Shown one piece after another: positions 42,101 through 57,100 of a stretch of DNA of 64,000 nucleotides. Every line of letters starts with the position of its first letter. Position 1 is the first letter of the stretch. The notes under the pieces were generated by a model. That model saw nothing but the letters and a program-made list of their open reading frames with translations. It was not told where the DNA came from and ran no database searches. The translations under genes were made by a program, and so were the position numbers. Source of the DNA: Diphasiastrum complanatum (Eukaryota > Streptophyta > Lycopodiopsida > Lycopodiales > Lycopodiaceae); NCBI GenBank assembly GCA_029204225.1, contig CM055113.1, positions 34,626,557-34,690,556 on the forward strand, read 5' to 3'.

Positions 42101-45100
42101 CCAAGGAGATACGCCTCACTCAATTATGACAATTTCATGCTTTGTTTTTGAGCACCAAGGCCTCATTTGACAAAAAAGCCTTACATGAGTCCTTTTGGTT
42201 TTTCTTAAAAATGGTCACTGCATGTGCATGCTTTTTGATCTGCAATATGCCCATTACAAACTACTTGATCTTCTCTCTCCATTGACACCTTAATTAGCTT
42301 ATTTGACCCACGATTGAACTCAAAGTAAAAAAAATGTGAATCTCTAGTTCTATGGTACTTGACGTCTAGTAAGATATAATTATTGCTTTTAATATGGCTA
42401 TTTTGAATATGTAGTATAAACATTGAATCCTTATAATATATCATAAAAAATGTAGTCATATCAACATAGTGATTCTTGATAAAGCGCCAATTCATCACAA
42501 ATAGCCTACTTTGCTATATGTTATAATGTTTACACTTAAAAGATTAGTTCCCCCCCATATTTTGAAACGAGCATTTTGGAATTGTCAGTGATGATGTTCC
42601 AAGAACCGTTTTTGACAGATGTTATGTTAGTTAGATTCTAGGACATTAATTTTACAAGAGAGACATGGTTTCTATCCCGTTAGAATGGAATGTTTTTGAG
42701 AAATTGTCCATTGTGAATCTATTCACACTAACCTGAAATTTATTGTACACATAGATAGTAATACTACACGCCTTCTTAGAATTGAAAGAATCGATTTTTC
42801 AAGCAAAATTGGATTCTCTCCAACAAAATCGGAGGATTAGATGTAGGGTTATTTTATTTTAATATTTAGTTATAGGAATCTTGATGATAGACAGGGGCAC
42901 TCTCAAGTTTATAGACTTTCTAATTCATATTCAATTTTAGTCATGTAAAATGAGATAGGATGTGATTTCAGATGACATAGGTATTGGTTTTTATGAATAG
43001 TCCTAAATACCAAATCCTATTTAGATAAGGAATGATTCGGTTTGAATCAGAACTGTGGTTCAAATTTCATTAAATCGGAGAATCGGAAAACATTGATAAA
43101 TAGTGAAATATTGTTATATATTATGAATTACACATAATTCACAGCTCACACGCATATTACCTTCATAATGTAGGAAGATTTCTAGGGTGCATATGTGCTA
43201 CTTAACTCTCCCACTAGAAATGCTTGCTTTTTTTCATTTTGTCATTATTATATACCAGAGAACAATTTTCCATAGTTATGGTGACTTTTAGTGCAACATG
43301 AACTTTATTTTCATCTTTCTTGGCTTGTTTTTGGTATATTCTAGTTGGTGATATTAGCAAATGACGGAGGGAGTTTTTTCTTGATTCATACCTAAAAGTG
43401 GTTTTGATCTTTTGTAGTCTTCTGTTCAAATCAAAGTACTAGCAGTTCAAATCATCCAACGAATCTTGGACGGCAATTTTGATGTAAGTGCTCCTCTATG
43501 TCAACCTTATTATGTGTTTAATTCAGACTAGATCACTTAAAGCATTGCTACGATGGTGTTGTATGATGGCTTATTGTTACTAAAGTTTGAAGACTAGAAA
43601 ATCTAGTTCTTGTTGAAACTATCATCATTCAATCTTTATTGTCTTTTTCGTGTTCTTGCTTATTGCAGTATGACAACTTATGGAAGCTCACAACTGATTC
43701 ATCTATTGGTAGGGATATTTTTTTGATTAAAACTCTGGTGCTTCCTAATCTTGTTATATTGAATCTCTCTTTTATAATTTCCTTGTAGTTGTCGCTTGCT
43801 TATTTATTGCTATGGTTCTTTCCATATTGGTAGTTAGTAGTCACATTGTGTTGGTACTTAATATTTAGTTTGTTAAAATTTTGTTCTAGCTTCAATGTTT
43901 GATTTATGGGTATGTACTATGGTCCTTATCATAGTAACAACCCCTTTGTGTTAGTACTTTTTCAACACATTTGTAAAATTTAGTCGTCACTTATTAAAGA
44001 TTGAATTGTAGAGTTCAGCTCCATATTAATTCGATGCACACTTCCCATTACATTTTTCAACCCCTTTAACGTAGTATCTGTATATAGTTCACAAGAAAAA
44101 GCAGGAGTAGGTATGACATGTTCCTCATGCATGTGCGTTGTAGAAAGCAAAGAAGCAATTCAAGCCTAAGAGGGAGTTAGATCGAAAGCAGGATCGAGAT
44201 CAGCAAGCAGAAGGAGCCAGCCAAGGCAAGTGGAAGAACAAAGGAAGGTCGAAACAATAGAGTGGAGACAAGAAGACATGCGTGAGATGCAAACGCGAAG
44301 GACATACTGTTGATTCGTGTTGGCTTAATCCGAAAATTGAGTGTATCCACTGTCATAAGAGGGGTCATGCAGCCATGGACTGCCGCCAGAACCCAAGAAA
44401 CAAACAAGCTCAAAGCAGACAGGAGAAAAATAATAGTTCGTCCTATGTCGAGGAGCCAGAGAGCTCAAAGATGGGCGAAGAAAGATCGAATCACGGAAAT
44501 TCGACCGCCTATATCTGTGCAGACATGTGTGCATTATCAACACTTGACACACAGGAGGTAATCCTTGATTCAGGAGCTACCTCGCACTCCGTAACATCAA
44601 GACAGATCATGTCTGATTTGCGAAATCCATCAAGATTTATCGTTCTTGGAAATGGATCAAAGCATCAAGTGAATGGTATTGGTTCACTATTGATGATTAC
44701 AGTAAGTTTGCCAGAGTCTACTTTATTCACATTTGACAAGTTCACAGAGTATGTGAATTGGGCAGAAAGATGCATTGGAAATAAAGTGAAGCAGATCAGA
44801 ACAGATCGGGGTGGAGAATACAGCTCAAACCGGTTCACTGATTCCTGCAATGATCGTGGAATCATTCACAGAAGAACTGCATCTTATACACCGCAGCACA
44901 ACGCTGTTGCAGAAAGAAAGAACAGGACTCTAATGGAAGCTGTGGGCTAAAGCTGGCCTATTCGAAGGCTCCAAGAGTGCTGTGGGCTAAAGTAGTAGCT
45001 ACAGCTGCTTATATTGAAAATAGGACAGGAAAATCTGGTGAATTATGGTAGGGTAGAAAACCCAATCTGACTCATATGCGAATCTTTGGCTGTGCAGCTT

Positions 45101-48100
45101 ATGCACATGTTCCAAGCAGAACAAGGATATCTTGTAGGATATGACAATCATTCGTCATACTACAGAGTCTATATGCCAAAGACAAACACAGTGAAGACAG
45201 TCAGAGACGTCGAATTCGATGAGAGCAAAAAGATGGCCAACGATGATCCTATTAGTTATGAAGTCCTTGGAAGATAGTACTATGATTTACCAACTGTGAC
45301 AGAGGGAGCAGAGGACGAACACTCAGACGAAGATGTTCGAGTCGCACCTCCTTCAAGTGACAAATCAGACGAAGAAAGATTCGCAAGCCAGCCTACTGCT
45401 ACAATACCTGTATACCGAAATGGTTTTGGACCTAGCAGAGCTAAGAAAGGCAAGAGCATTGCAGTTCTAGAAGGATCTCCTAGAAGATCGACAAGAGAAC
45501 GAAGAGCGCCAACAAGATTTGTGCCAGGCAGCTCAGCTTCTACCTCTGAAGAGTTTTGTGGATTCTGTGGAGAACCACAAACATTCGAGGAAGCAATTGA
45601 ATGTCCAGAGAAGGACAAATGGATCCAAGCCATGAATGAGGCGATGGTATCCATTAGGAAGAATCGGGTATGGACGTTGCAGCCACTACCAGATAAGCGA
45701 AAGATCTGTAAAATGCAAGTGGGTATACAAGCTGAAGTATGGACCGAATGGAGATATTTCTAAGTATAAAGCAAGACTTGTAGTGAAGGGGTTTTCTCAG
45801 AGATATGTTTACTGTTTGCATATGCAGCTGCTTATGATCTCAGGATTCACATCGTGGACGAAAAGACAACATTCTTGCATGGCGAGCTAGACGAAGAAGT
45901 CTACATGGATCAACCATCAGGCTACATTTCGAACTCACTTCCTACTTATGCATGCAGAATGCATAGGAGTATCTACGGTCTGAAGCAATCAGCGCGACAA
46001 TGGTATAAGAAGAAAGATCAAGTCCGAAATCTTTAGGATTCAAGCCACTAGTTGCTGATTCTAATGTTTATGTGAGAATTACAGATGGGAAGATCATCAT
46101 TGTAGCTGTATATGTGGACGACACTTTGATACTCTGCAAAAGTGAAGAACTTATTGCTGAGGTGAAGTATGACATCTCGAAACATTTCAAAGATTGCAGA
46201 CTTGGGAGAAGCCAGATGTTATCTTGGCTTACAGATTGACAGGGACTATGAGGGAGGTAAATTGTACCTTCATCAGTCCAAATATACCCAGAAAATCCTA
46301 GAGGATTTTGGGATGCTGAATTGCAAAGGAGCAAATACTCCAATGCTTGCAGGAACAGTCTTGACGAATGAAGATTGTTCGAAGACTGAAGAAGAAAGAG
46401 AATTGATGCAACGTACACCATACAGGAAGCTGATCGGATCATTGATGTATCTTGCAGATAACACACGTCCTAACATTGCTTATGCCGTGTTCAGGATGAG
46501 CCAATTCTGTACGAATCCAGGCTCAACTCATTGGAAGATTGCGAAACGGTTGTGCAATACCTTTAATTAACGAACGATTTTGGTTTGTGTTATTCTCGTG
46601 ATGCAGGGTTCCAGATGCTTTCCTACAGTGATGCTAGCTGGGCATCTCTCAAGGGCGATTGCAAAAGTGTCTCAGGAGGATGCACCATCGCGTCAGGAGC
46701 AGCAATTCTCTAGGTCAGCAAGAAGCAGACCATTGTGGCTCAATCATCCTGCGAAAGTCAGACGACGCGAAAGTCAAACAACTTGAAGCGACACGAAAAT
46801 CTTCGTAACACTTTTCGACCTTCACGCTCCAAAGGATCAGGAAGATCATGCAAGTACCATGAAGTACAAAAATCTTGATCTGATATGATGACGTCAGCGG
46901 AAGAGTGTTAGGACGTGCCTAACCCACCACTCTTGTAATCCATGATTAGTTATAGATTGTTTAATCTATCTAATTAGATATGCTACTCTGAATGTATGCA
47001 ATTACTAGATGTATAAAACACATACAGTAGCAGATAGAAAATATACAGAAAAGAAGTCCGCCTGTGAGCGAGACAATTTTGTAAGCAGGATCTACAGAGA
47101 TCCAAGAAGTCCGCTAGTAAGCGAGACGCTACTTGTGAGAGAACACTATTTTCTCTCACGCCAATGCGTTGTGTGGATCTGTCATACAACGCTCGAAATC
47201 AAGAGGATCAATAGATGATACTGTGGCTATTACGCACATATCACTCTCAATTTTGTCTGATCTTGAATGAATTACTGTCTGCTATCGCTTGTGTATCTCA
47301 TTCACTTGTTTTATCAATTCTGCACACTGGTTCAGTTTTGTTGAATGTTGTATTGATCAAAAACGTAGATCAGCAGTGTTTGTCTACTTTCTGGAGGATG
47401 GTAGGAATGATATAGCAGGTAGTGACCACCAATCATAACTGAAATCCATCCGAATTGTTTTCGTTTGCGATTAATTTGATTTCGCTTTAGCAATGTCAAT
47501 ATCAGAACTCGTTCAAGTTTCGCTTCGCTTCATTTCGTCTGGTTTCGCTTTGTTTCGTTTCGTTTTGTTACAGAGCCTGATTGATATTTGCAATTTGCGT
47601 TCCACATTTTTCGCATCACAGGAGTGAAAGTCTACATTCTAGTGGACACTGGATACACATTGTTGATTTGCCTAAGAGAGAAAAAATCACACATGCAAGT
47701 TCTAGGAACGAAGAAACAACTCAAGGTATCTTTGTAGTGAACCCTTGCAACTACTAGGTGGGTGAATAAAAGCTGAAAACAAACTTGGATTACTCTTAAT
47801 AGCTCTAGTGCAATAAATTTTAGCAGCAAAAATAACTGAAAATGTAACTATAGAAACATTCAAGAAGGAAAGTACAAAACTCCCAACCAACATTTTCTCT
47901 CCATGTCTTGTGAAACTACGGGCTCCCAGCCGCAATCCCTCCCTATCAAAGATCTAAATGAAATACTATAATTTCTCCTCTTATCTACCTTTATTATTTT
48001 GCACTAAACACCATGTTTTGCTCTTATGCTCATGTTATGAACATGACAAAATGTTTAGTGTGAGCTGTCTACCTCAACAAAAAAAATGTTCCACACTATT

Positions 48101-51100
48101 TGGAATTTGTTCATAAGGATCTGGACATACTATAACTTGATAGATACACAATGTGCTCCAATGCATCTTAGCAACAAGCATTTGAGAAGAAATTGGAAAT
48201 TGTAGATTGCTCTTTGTACCAAATTGTATTAAGTTAACTAAATACACGAGAAACAATATACATGGTAATTTTCTTTTGGTTGCCAACAAAAAATAAAAAT
48301 TTGCTAAAAGTGTTTAATGAAAATCTCAATATATTAAGGTTTTTCTTGAAATCCATATATATGCCTGTATATATACTATTGCAAGGTTCCATAGCCACAA
48401 TCACAAACGAGTACTTTTGTGTAAGGACTTTTTAGGTGGTTGTTAACATTGCCTATTTCATGTTCTTATTTTCTTTCAGACACAAGAAATCACATAATAG
48501 TCTAGTTGAACTGCATCATGGCTCCTCATTCACTTGGAAATAATCATGATATATTCACATTTTGGAGTGATATCGTCTTTGTTGCTTTAGGGATCTCCGA
48601 TGCAAAGGCATGTGTTGCAGCGCTACATTTCTTTCTATCAAATGCTGCAAGATTTGATGTTGATGATGGAATACTTTCTAGAGAGTTGCAACAACTTGGT
48701 CTACCCAAGGGTGACTATAATCTCTTTTAATTGCACTATTTTCAAACTTTGATACTTCGTGAGCTATATCTATGTAAAGTACATGAATCTTTCATAAAAC
48801 ATTTGTTTGTTTTGTAATTGTTTTTACCTTCTCATTTTAATCATTGCATAGCACGATCACTTTGAGTAACTTTTTAAAGCATGTGATCTTTCAATGACTA
48901 CCTATGTCCTTAATCATTACCTTACTCTTGCAAATACTTTCTTGGTCTTTCAAAATCCCATTCTTGATTAATGGACTAAAGCTTGAGAAAACTTTGTACA
49001 GAGCATAGCGACTATCTTTGTAGGCCCTATGAGGAGAACAAGTCAGCTTTGCAGACTAAGTTTTTGCATGAAACTCTTCAAGGTGATGAGCTAGTTGTAC
49101 ATGCTACCAATTCAAAGGATTGTGTAGTTGTTTCTGCTAACTTACTCATTTTTTATACTTGGATGAAGTTGTCTCTTTGATAATAGAAAAAAGATATTAA
49201 GCACATGTTTTAACATTATATCTTTCTACATCAAAGATTTGTGCCATGATCCTTAGAAAAGTTCCCTACAAGGCAAGACAACGGATTTTAAGTGAAAATT
49301 TGAAAATAGTTTCCTCAATTGTGTTGCTCGAACACATTATAATTTGTATGCACTTTGTAATTATGGTGCTTATGTTACAATCGGTTAATGAACCAAGTTT
49401 CCAAAGGTAACTCCCGAGGGTCAAGGAGCCAAGCTCCAATTGATTGCAACTATTGGAAGAGTAATGCTAATGACACATTCATTACTAAATGTAGATTACA
49501 CCATGGTAACATGATGAGTCCACTAATAAAGTACTAGGTAGTTGAAATGTGTATCATCGGTGCCTCTAAGGGGGTTGGGACTCCAGCAGTGTTCCGAAGA
49601 CACGCTTAAGTCTAACATTCATCCAACATGAGTTCTTGTAGAAGCCAACTTGGAAAAGGTAACCAGTCTAAGAATTCATAACTTTGGAAACCGGAAATCC
49701 CAATCAACCTAAAAGCCAACGTGAAATCCATCCCCAAAAGTTAACAAAGGCAAAGACAAGTCACTCGTGAATATCCCATGGCATAGTGGTAACCGAACCA
49801 ACTAGATGGCATAGTGGCGGGCCAAGCATTGGTGGTGCGGGCCCTTTGGCACTGTTGACACAAAAAGGTTGATTTAAGGATCCTTCCACTTGGACCAGGT
49901 TTAGAGGTGAAAACGAAATGGTAATAACCCCCAAGGATCAACTTTATTAAATTTGGAAGAGGTTACATTCATACATGGACTGACTAGTCTTGGGGCCACC
50001 AATCCAATTTGCTCCTCGAATCCTTAGGTATGTAAGAATAAGCAATACTCCCAAACACTCTCAAATGACTTACATCTGGCTTCTGACCCGTGTAAGCTTC
50101 CTCTGGAGTTCGATTCTCTACAACCTTTGTAGGACTTCGATTCAAAAGATAAATCGCCGTCTTAACTGCTTCACCCCAAAACATATTTGGAAGATTTTTA
50201 CTCTTGAGCATACTCCTCATAGTTTCCACTATAGACCGGTTCTTTCTTTCCACAACTACATTTTGTTGGGGCGTGTGTTTGCAAATTGTCTCTTTATACC
50301 ATGATCCTTGCAAAACACCTGAAATTCCGTAGAAAGATACTCTCCCCCTTTGTCTGAGCGGAGTATCTTGATTTGTCTATTTGTTTCTTTCTCCACCTAT
50401 GTCTTAAACCATGTGAAATACTTGAACGCTTCACCCTTATTGCTAAAACTTCACGGGATTGATGATGGGTAGCTGGGATTTTGATGTTGCCCCTAGAATA
50501 GTCATCCACAAACACCATAAAGTAACTTGCTCCCCCATAAGATTGAGTCCTCATAGGAACACACAAATATGTATGAACAATTTCTAGAACATTTTTTGCC
50601 CTGAATGTACTAGGCAAAAATCTCTTCATATGATGCTTGCCTAAGACACAGCCTTTCACAAACCTTGTGATCAGAAACAACTTGAGGTAAACCTGTAACC
50701 ATGCTAAATTTCCTCAAGACTTGTAGACTTTTGTAATTCAGATGTCCAAACCTCTCGTGCCATAACTTACTCAATGATCCAATATCCGCAACACTTGCAT
50801 GATGATCCACCACCTGAGCCTGAAGTTTGTTCAACCGCCCTGCAAGTATGCCCTCAACTACTACTACATTATTTTTCTTCTTGATGAGACACCGCTCTTC
50901 ATCAAACTGCACCACCATGTGTTGCTTTGCAATAGCTGATACTGAGAGTAAGTTTTTCCTGATTCTTGGTACATAAAGCACATCCTTTATGTCTCCAATC
51001 TTCCCTGAAGGTAGTTGAACCTGTACTTTTCCAACTCCTTTTATACTATATGTGTAGTTATCTCCCAACCTCACATTTGACCCATCATCTAATTTTTGAA

Positions 51101-54100
51101 AATTAGATAGCCACTCTCGTCTAGGTGTCATATGCTTTGAAGCTCCTGAATCAATAAACCAATACTCTTCTTCCTTCGAGAAGCCACCACCAGAAGATGT
51201 CGGTGCCGAAAACCACTCATAGTCTTCAAGATCCAAAGCACTCAATTTTGCATTAGATGTTTCTTCTTCTTCAGCCAAAATCCCGTCCTGCTTTTTCTTG
51301 AACTTATTGTGCTAGCACTCCTTTGCATAATGTCCTGATTTTCCGCAAATAAATCAATTTCCTTTTTGAACCACTTTCTTTCCATCTTCTGGTCGATTTA
51401 ATTGATTCTCCTCCATATTTTGCTGCTTCTTCTTCTTCTTCTTCCCTTTGCCACCCTTCTTGGAACTTTGCTCTTGCTTCTTTGCCAAAAATGCCTGTTC
51501 CTTGAAATCGTCCCTGTTGACAATATTTTGTCGTCTCATTTCTTCCTGTAGTAAGAGGGCATTTAGCTCATCGAAAGAAGGCCTCGTTTCTCTTAACGAT
51601 AGCATCATTAAGTAGTGTTTGTGGATGATATTTTGATCTATAGCAGAACACTCAAAGAGCATGCTAAGCATCTCCGTACTGTCTTACGTATCTTAAGACA
51701 AGCAAAGCTTTATGCAAAGGAATCAAAGTGCGAATTCTTTAAAAAGGAACTTCTTTACCTTGGTCATAAGATCACCTCTTTTGGGATCAAGATTGACGAG
51801 GAAAAGGTAAAGATGGTAGTGGAATGGCCAGTCCCTAAAACGGTTCGTGAACTTAGGTCGTTCTTAGGTTTCACTGTGTTTTTCCGTAGATTTGCAGAGG
51901 AATACTCGAAGATTGCTGCCCCTCTCAACAATATGTTGAAAGGAGTGAAAAGCCGCAAAGGTAGGCCAAGTCCTCCCATTAGATGGAATGAGAAATTAGA
52001 TTAGAGTTCTCAGAAACTCAAGCTTCTAATTGCCTCGGCTCTAGTTTTGAGAATAGCGGATCCAGATTTGTCGTTCGTCATCAACACTGACGTGAGTGAT
52101 ACGGCTATTGGAGCTGTTCTCTTGCAGGAGGGCCAGCCCATTGCCTTTGAAAGTAAAAAACTAACTAATGCACAGGTCAGGTATACCACACAGAAAAAAG
52201 AGCTTTTTGCGGTGATCCATGCTTTGAAATCATGGAGGCATTACCTGTATGGTAATAAGTTCATGGTTAATAGAGATCACCAACCTTTAAAGTATTTCTG
52301 TAATCAAAATGATTTGAGAGGTCGTAAGGCCAGATGGGCAGAACTCATGCAAGAATTTGACTTTGAAGTGCGGTATATCAAAGGCTCATCTAATCAGGTG
52401 GCTGATGCACTTAGTCGAATTGTGAAGTGAACGAACTTTCCTTCACCAAGATCAGTACACACTTTTATCTCTCCCTGAGAGGTCTTTGTGAGAAAGACCC
52501 ACATTTTGGACCAATTTGGAATAGGGTTCGGGGGGGGGGGGGAGGGGGGGCAGCCCCTTTGAGATTCCTAGGTGCTGGAAAAAGAGGGGGAAGTTGGTGG
52601 ATTGCCACCCATTCCCATTTCTCAAATTTCAGGTTTTCTTAAGTTGAATTTCCTCAAGTTTTGTAAGGATTCAAGAAAGCTGACTTCTTTTGCAAGACTT
52701 GCCTCCTCTTTTCTTCATCTATCTATGGATGCTTTCCAACCTAAGCCAGTTGAAGCCATGAGTTCTACGGCTTCTATGGATGATGAAGCCCTTATGCTGG
52801 CAATTAATAACTTAACAACAACAAATATTGATATGCAGGCAAAGCATAACTGTTAGGAATAGCAAAACCACAAAAAGACAAAGCTAGTCCGTACCACCCA
52901 GCCAACACATTCTCTTATAGAATGCCCCTTCTAGCCCAGTGTGGGTTTGCATGCGGTAGGTGGCAGCTGCACTCACCATGCATGTTGCATGAGGAGTCCT
53001 AGTCAACTGTTGTAGGATTGCTGTTACGTACCATATCGGTACGCCCTTCAGTGACAACCTCGCAAGGGGCATGACGCGTTGGTGGATGGAGAGCACGTGC
53101 ATGAGCCAGGATGTATCCCCAGGCCAGGAGATGTGTGCTAGGGAGAGCCAAGGGTGATGGCTGGTGGTATGGGACGCCAGTTATTGCAGGAGGCTTGATC
53201 AGGCATGTGGATGTCGATAGCTCCAGTGCATGGGGGTGGGTCAGTTGTGACCCTATGGATGGGCAGAGACGGTGTGTTGTCACTAGTTTGGGGTGTGCGT
53301 CAACCTCCAAAGCAATCAGAGATTTATGGGAGTTGTAACATTTGGTATCAGGATTCAGAGCCGCCAATTTCTTTTAAGGTGCACTTGTTCCCTAGTTATG
53401 ACCTTGCGGTATGGGAATGTGGGTGAAAATTTGTTAACTTCAATCCTTATCTCTTGTGGATTTTTGGATTGAGTGTAGTTGGTTGCTGGAAATTAAATTA
53501 GTTTAGTTTAAATTGTTTATTGTCAGAAATGACTTTTCAAGAAATTTTTTGGTTTGAGTGATTTGAAGCTATCTTGATTTTAATTGTTAAATCTTTATCT
53601 TATAGCTTAAATTATCAAACTTTAGAGTTTTTGTGGTTCACGTTTCCTTGAAAGGTGTTATTATGATTTCAAGAAAAGAAGATAAGGAAGAGAAGTTTAG
53701 TAGTTAGAGGTTATTCTTTTAAGTTTAACCTTGTTTTTTGTAGGAATCCCCCTCTTTTCTTTGAAATCTTTGCCTTTCAAAAAAAAAAAAAATAGTTCTG
53801 CAGCCGCAGGCCAGTAGACCTGCGTCCTCTTCTCTTCTTTGACCTCTGTGGATCATGTGCTTCGGACCTCACAGTCCGTACGGGCTATTGATTGTTCAGA
53901 GGGGGGGGGGGTTGTACTCACTCCCCTTTATTTTTTAATGCAACCTATGGGCAGGCGCGACCTGCAGTTTGGGCGCTAGCACGCGACTGTAGGTGCCGCT
54001 GTTTTGTGTAGTAAAGAAGGGGGGGGGGGGTTGTACCTCCCCTCTTTCTCTTGTACTTTGTCTTCTGAAATGACAACAGGGGGAGGGGATATTGTGCGCC

Positions 54101-57100
54101 TCCCCATAGCCTTTCATGCTTTCAAATTGATTTCCAAAGCCTTGAAATCAAAGCTTGAAAAGTTGAAATAAAACTTAAACACTAAGTTTGAACTTAGTTT
54201 TAGGTTGTAAACCATAATAGTTCTTAGTCCTTAAGATTGAATCTAACTATTTCTTGGAGATCTGTCCTTGCATTTCGTACTGCTCCCTCCTCCCTCTCTG
54301 TACCTGCAGATCTCCAAAGCTTTGGAGAGGAACTGAGGCACGTAGGGGAAAGGAGGTGGGAGAGGAACTTTAATTTAATCTTATAACTTTTTGGAGTCCA
54401 TGGGCCATGTGGCACCTTTTGGTGATCCCACATGGTGGGGAGACTCTAGAAGGGACAAATGGGGCCTTTCTTGGGCCCCACTTGTCCTTTTTGCATGGAG
54501 GAAGGGGAGAAGCTTAGGAGAGCGGGTAAAAGGAGTGTACGTTCACATTCCTTGACTCCATTTTTCCAAGTTGTTTTTTAGTGCTCCTTAAGCTCAAGTT
54601 AGCTTATTTTCTTGGGCCTTTGTGCAATAGTTGTCAGTTTTTAACGGCTTGGACACCGTTGCTCTCCGTTTCCCGCTAGTCTTTTTTGATACTTTACCCT
54701 TGCCATGGAGACTCCTATGGATGTCATTCAAGCTCCAAGCCCTGCTAGGAATGATATGGAGGAAATGGCGCGTACGATAAATCTGTTGCATCAACAGATT
54801 GTTGACATGCGCTCTAAGCATGAACGGGCGGAGACCGAGTTGAGGGCTATGTCCCAATCTCGGCAGGCACTCCTCAACCCGATGTTTACCTCGGAATTCT
54901 TTATCGGGGAGAAAAAGGACAGACACCAAGACGTGGTCTTGGCTTGGTTAGATTGATGGACTTCTCATTTTTCCATGCTCGATCTACCAGACAGCTCCCG
55001 GATTGCGATTGCCATTATGTTTTTACGCAGCAAAGCGTACTCATGGTGGTAGGATCTAAAGGAGCGTGTCTTTGTGAAGATAAGCATGTTGAACTAAAAC
55101 TTCTGTGATAGATTGACCGCCGGCAGTTGATACTTTGAAATCCATTATCCTGCCTTTCCAAGAGCTTCTATATGGCTAAAAGCATGGTTTGGTGGTACAA
55201 CATGGACTGTCAAGGACAAGGCGATGAGCCTGATCTACCTTTTGTAACTGCTCATGAGGCTAATCAATGTTTATTGGATTCTGAGTATCACTCGTATTTA
55301 TGTTATTTGAAAGATGAATCTTACATGGATGCTTTTGTTACACATAATTTCAATGTTAATGTATCGTCTTTTCCTAAAGCATTGTCTTTTTATGATGATA
55401 ATGTAGAATCAATGCCTGAGGCCAAAATCTTTAAAGGACTTAGGGAGGAATATAGTGATACATTCTCTGAGCAGTTGCCTGAGGGTCTTCCCCCCTCTCG
55501 GGTAGTAGACCATCACATAGATCTCCTTCTCGACAGCTCTCCTGTATCGCGTTTTCCTTACAGGATGAGCCCAAAGGAAGAAGATGAGGTTGCTAGGCAA
55601 CTTGAGGAGCTATTACGTAAGGGCCACATTAGACCCAATAAGTCCCCTTGGGGAGCTCCTGTTTTGTTAATCGGCAAGAAAGACGGTGGTATTCGTCTTT
55701 GCGTCGATTACAAAAAGCTTAATAAAGTGACTATCAAGAACCGTTATTCCTTACCTCGGATGGACGACTTAATGGACCGATTGAATTTTTAGTTTTAGCC
55801 TTTGGTCTAACTAATGCCCCGACAACCTTCCAATAGATGATGAACGATATTCTTCGTCCATATCTAGGGAAGTTTCTCGTGGTATTTTTGGATGACATTT
55901 TGATTTATAGTAGGACTCTTGAGGAGCATGAGGCACATTTGCGTACGGTCTTAGATATTGTAAGGCAAGCAAAACTTTATGCTAAGGAGTCTAAGTGTGA
56001 GTTCTCTCAAAAAGACTCAAATACTTGGGACATATCGTTTTTGATCGAGGTCTTCAGATTGATTACCATAAGGTCCAGAAAATTCGTGATTGGCCTATCT
56101 TGGAAACCATTAGGGGTTAAATCTTTTTTGGGCTTCACAGGGTTTTTCCATAAATTCATTAAAGACTATGCCTTAATTACATTGCCTCTAACGAATCTTC
56201 TTAAGGGAGTGAAGAAAGCCAAAAGAAAAACTAAAAAGGGTAATAAGAAGAAAGCCGGAAGGCGTTCGAAAATCAGTCCACCGATTATTTGGACCAATGA
56301 ACTTAATCAAAGCTTTGAGGCTTTGAAGATGTTAGTGTCTACAACCCGTATCTTACACATAGTGGACCCTAGCAGACCTTTCTTGGTGGAAATGGATGCT
56401 AGTGAGTATGCGGTGGGTGCAGTCCTTTACCAGGATGGTAGACCCGTGGCTTTCGAAAACAAGAAGTTGGACCCACCTCAAAGTAGATATTCTACTTATG
56501 AGAAGGAACTTTTTGTTGTCATCCACGCATTAAAGATCTGGAGACATTATTTGTACGGATCTAAATTCGTGGTTATGACGGATCACGAGTCTATTAAGTT
56601 TATCTGCGATGCCCCGGACCTTAGGGGTCGTAAGGCCCGTTGGTCGAAACTCATTCAGGAGTTCGAATTCGACATTAAGTACCATCGTGGTACGTAGAAT
56701 TGTGTCGCTGATGCTTTGAGCCGGATTGGAGAGGTTAATCAGTTATGCTTTGCTGAGTTCCAATCCGAGTTGTATCTTTCTCTGCGAGATCTTTGTTGGA
56801 CCGATGAGTTTTTCGGTCATATTTGGCAAGAAGTCCTGGCAGGAAGCTCTATTGTGAGAAATAATCTTGGAAAGCAGGATTCCAAGAAGTCTCGCGAAGA
56901 GAAGATACTTGATGATTATTCCATTAGGAATGGTTTACTTTTCTAGAGGAAAAGTTTGTGTGCCTATCGCGGACATTTGGGCCCAAATCCTGCATGAGTG
57001 CCACGATAGCCCCAATGCGGGACACCCTGGTATACAAAGGACACTTGACCTTGTTAAAAGAGAATTTTATTGGCCAAAAATGAAAGGTGATGTCGAGGCT

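Noticed and set aside
52884-53426. Overlapping open frames on both strands at the gypsy L 5' LTR
   Set aside because: They lie within LTR sequence and have no recognisable motif.
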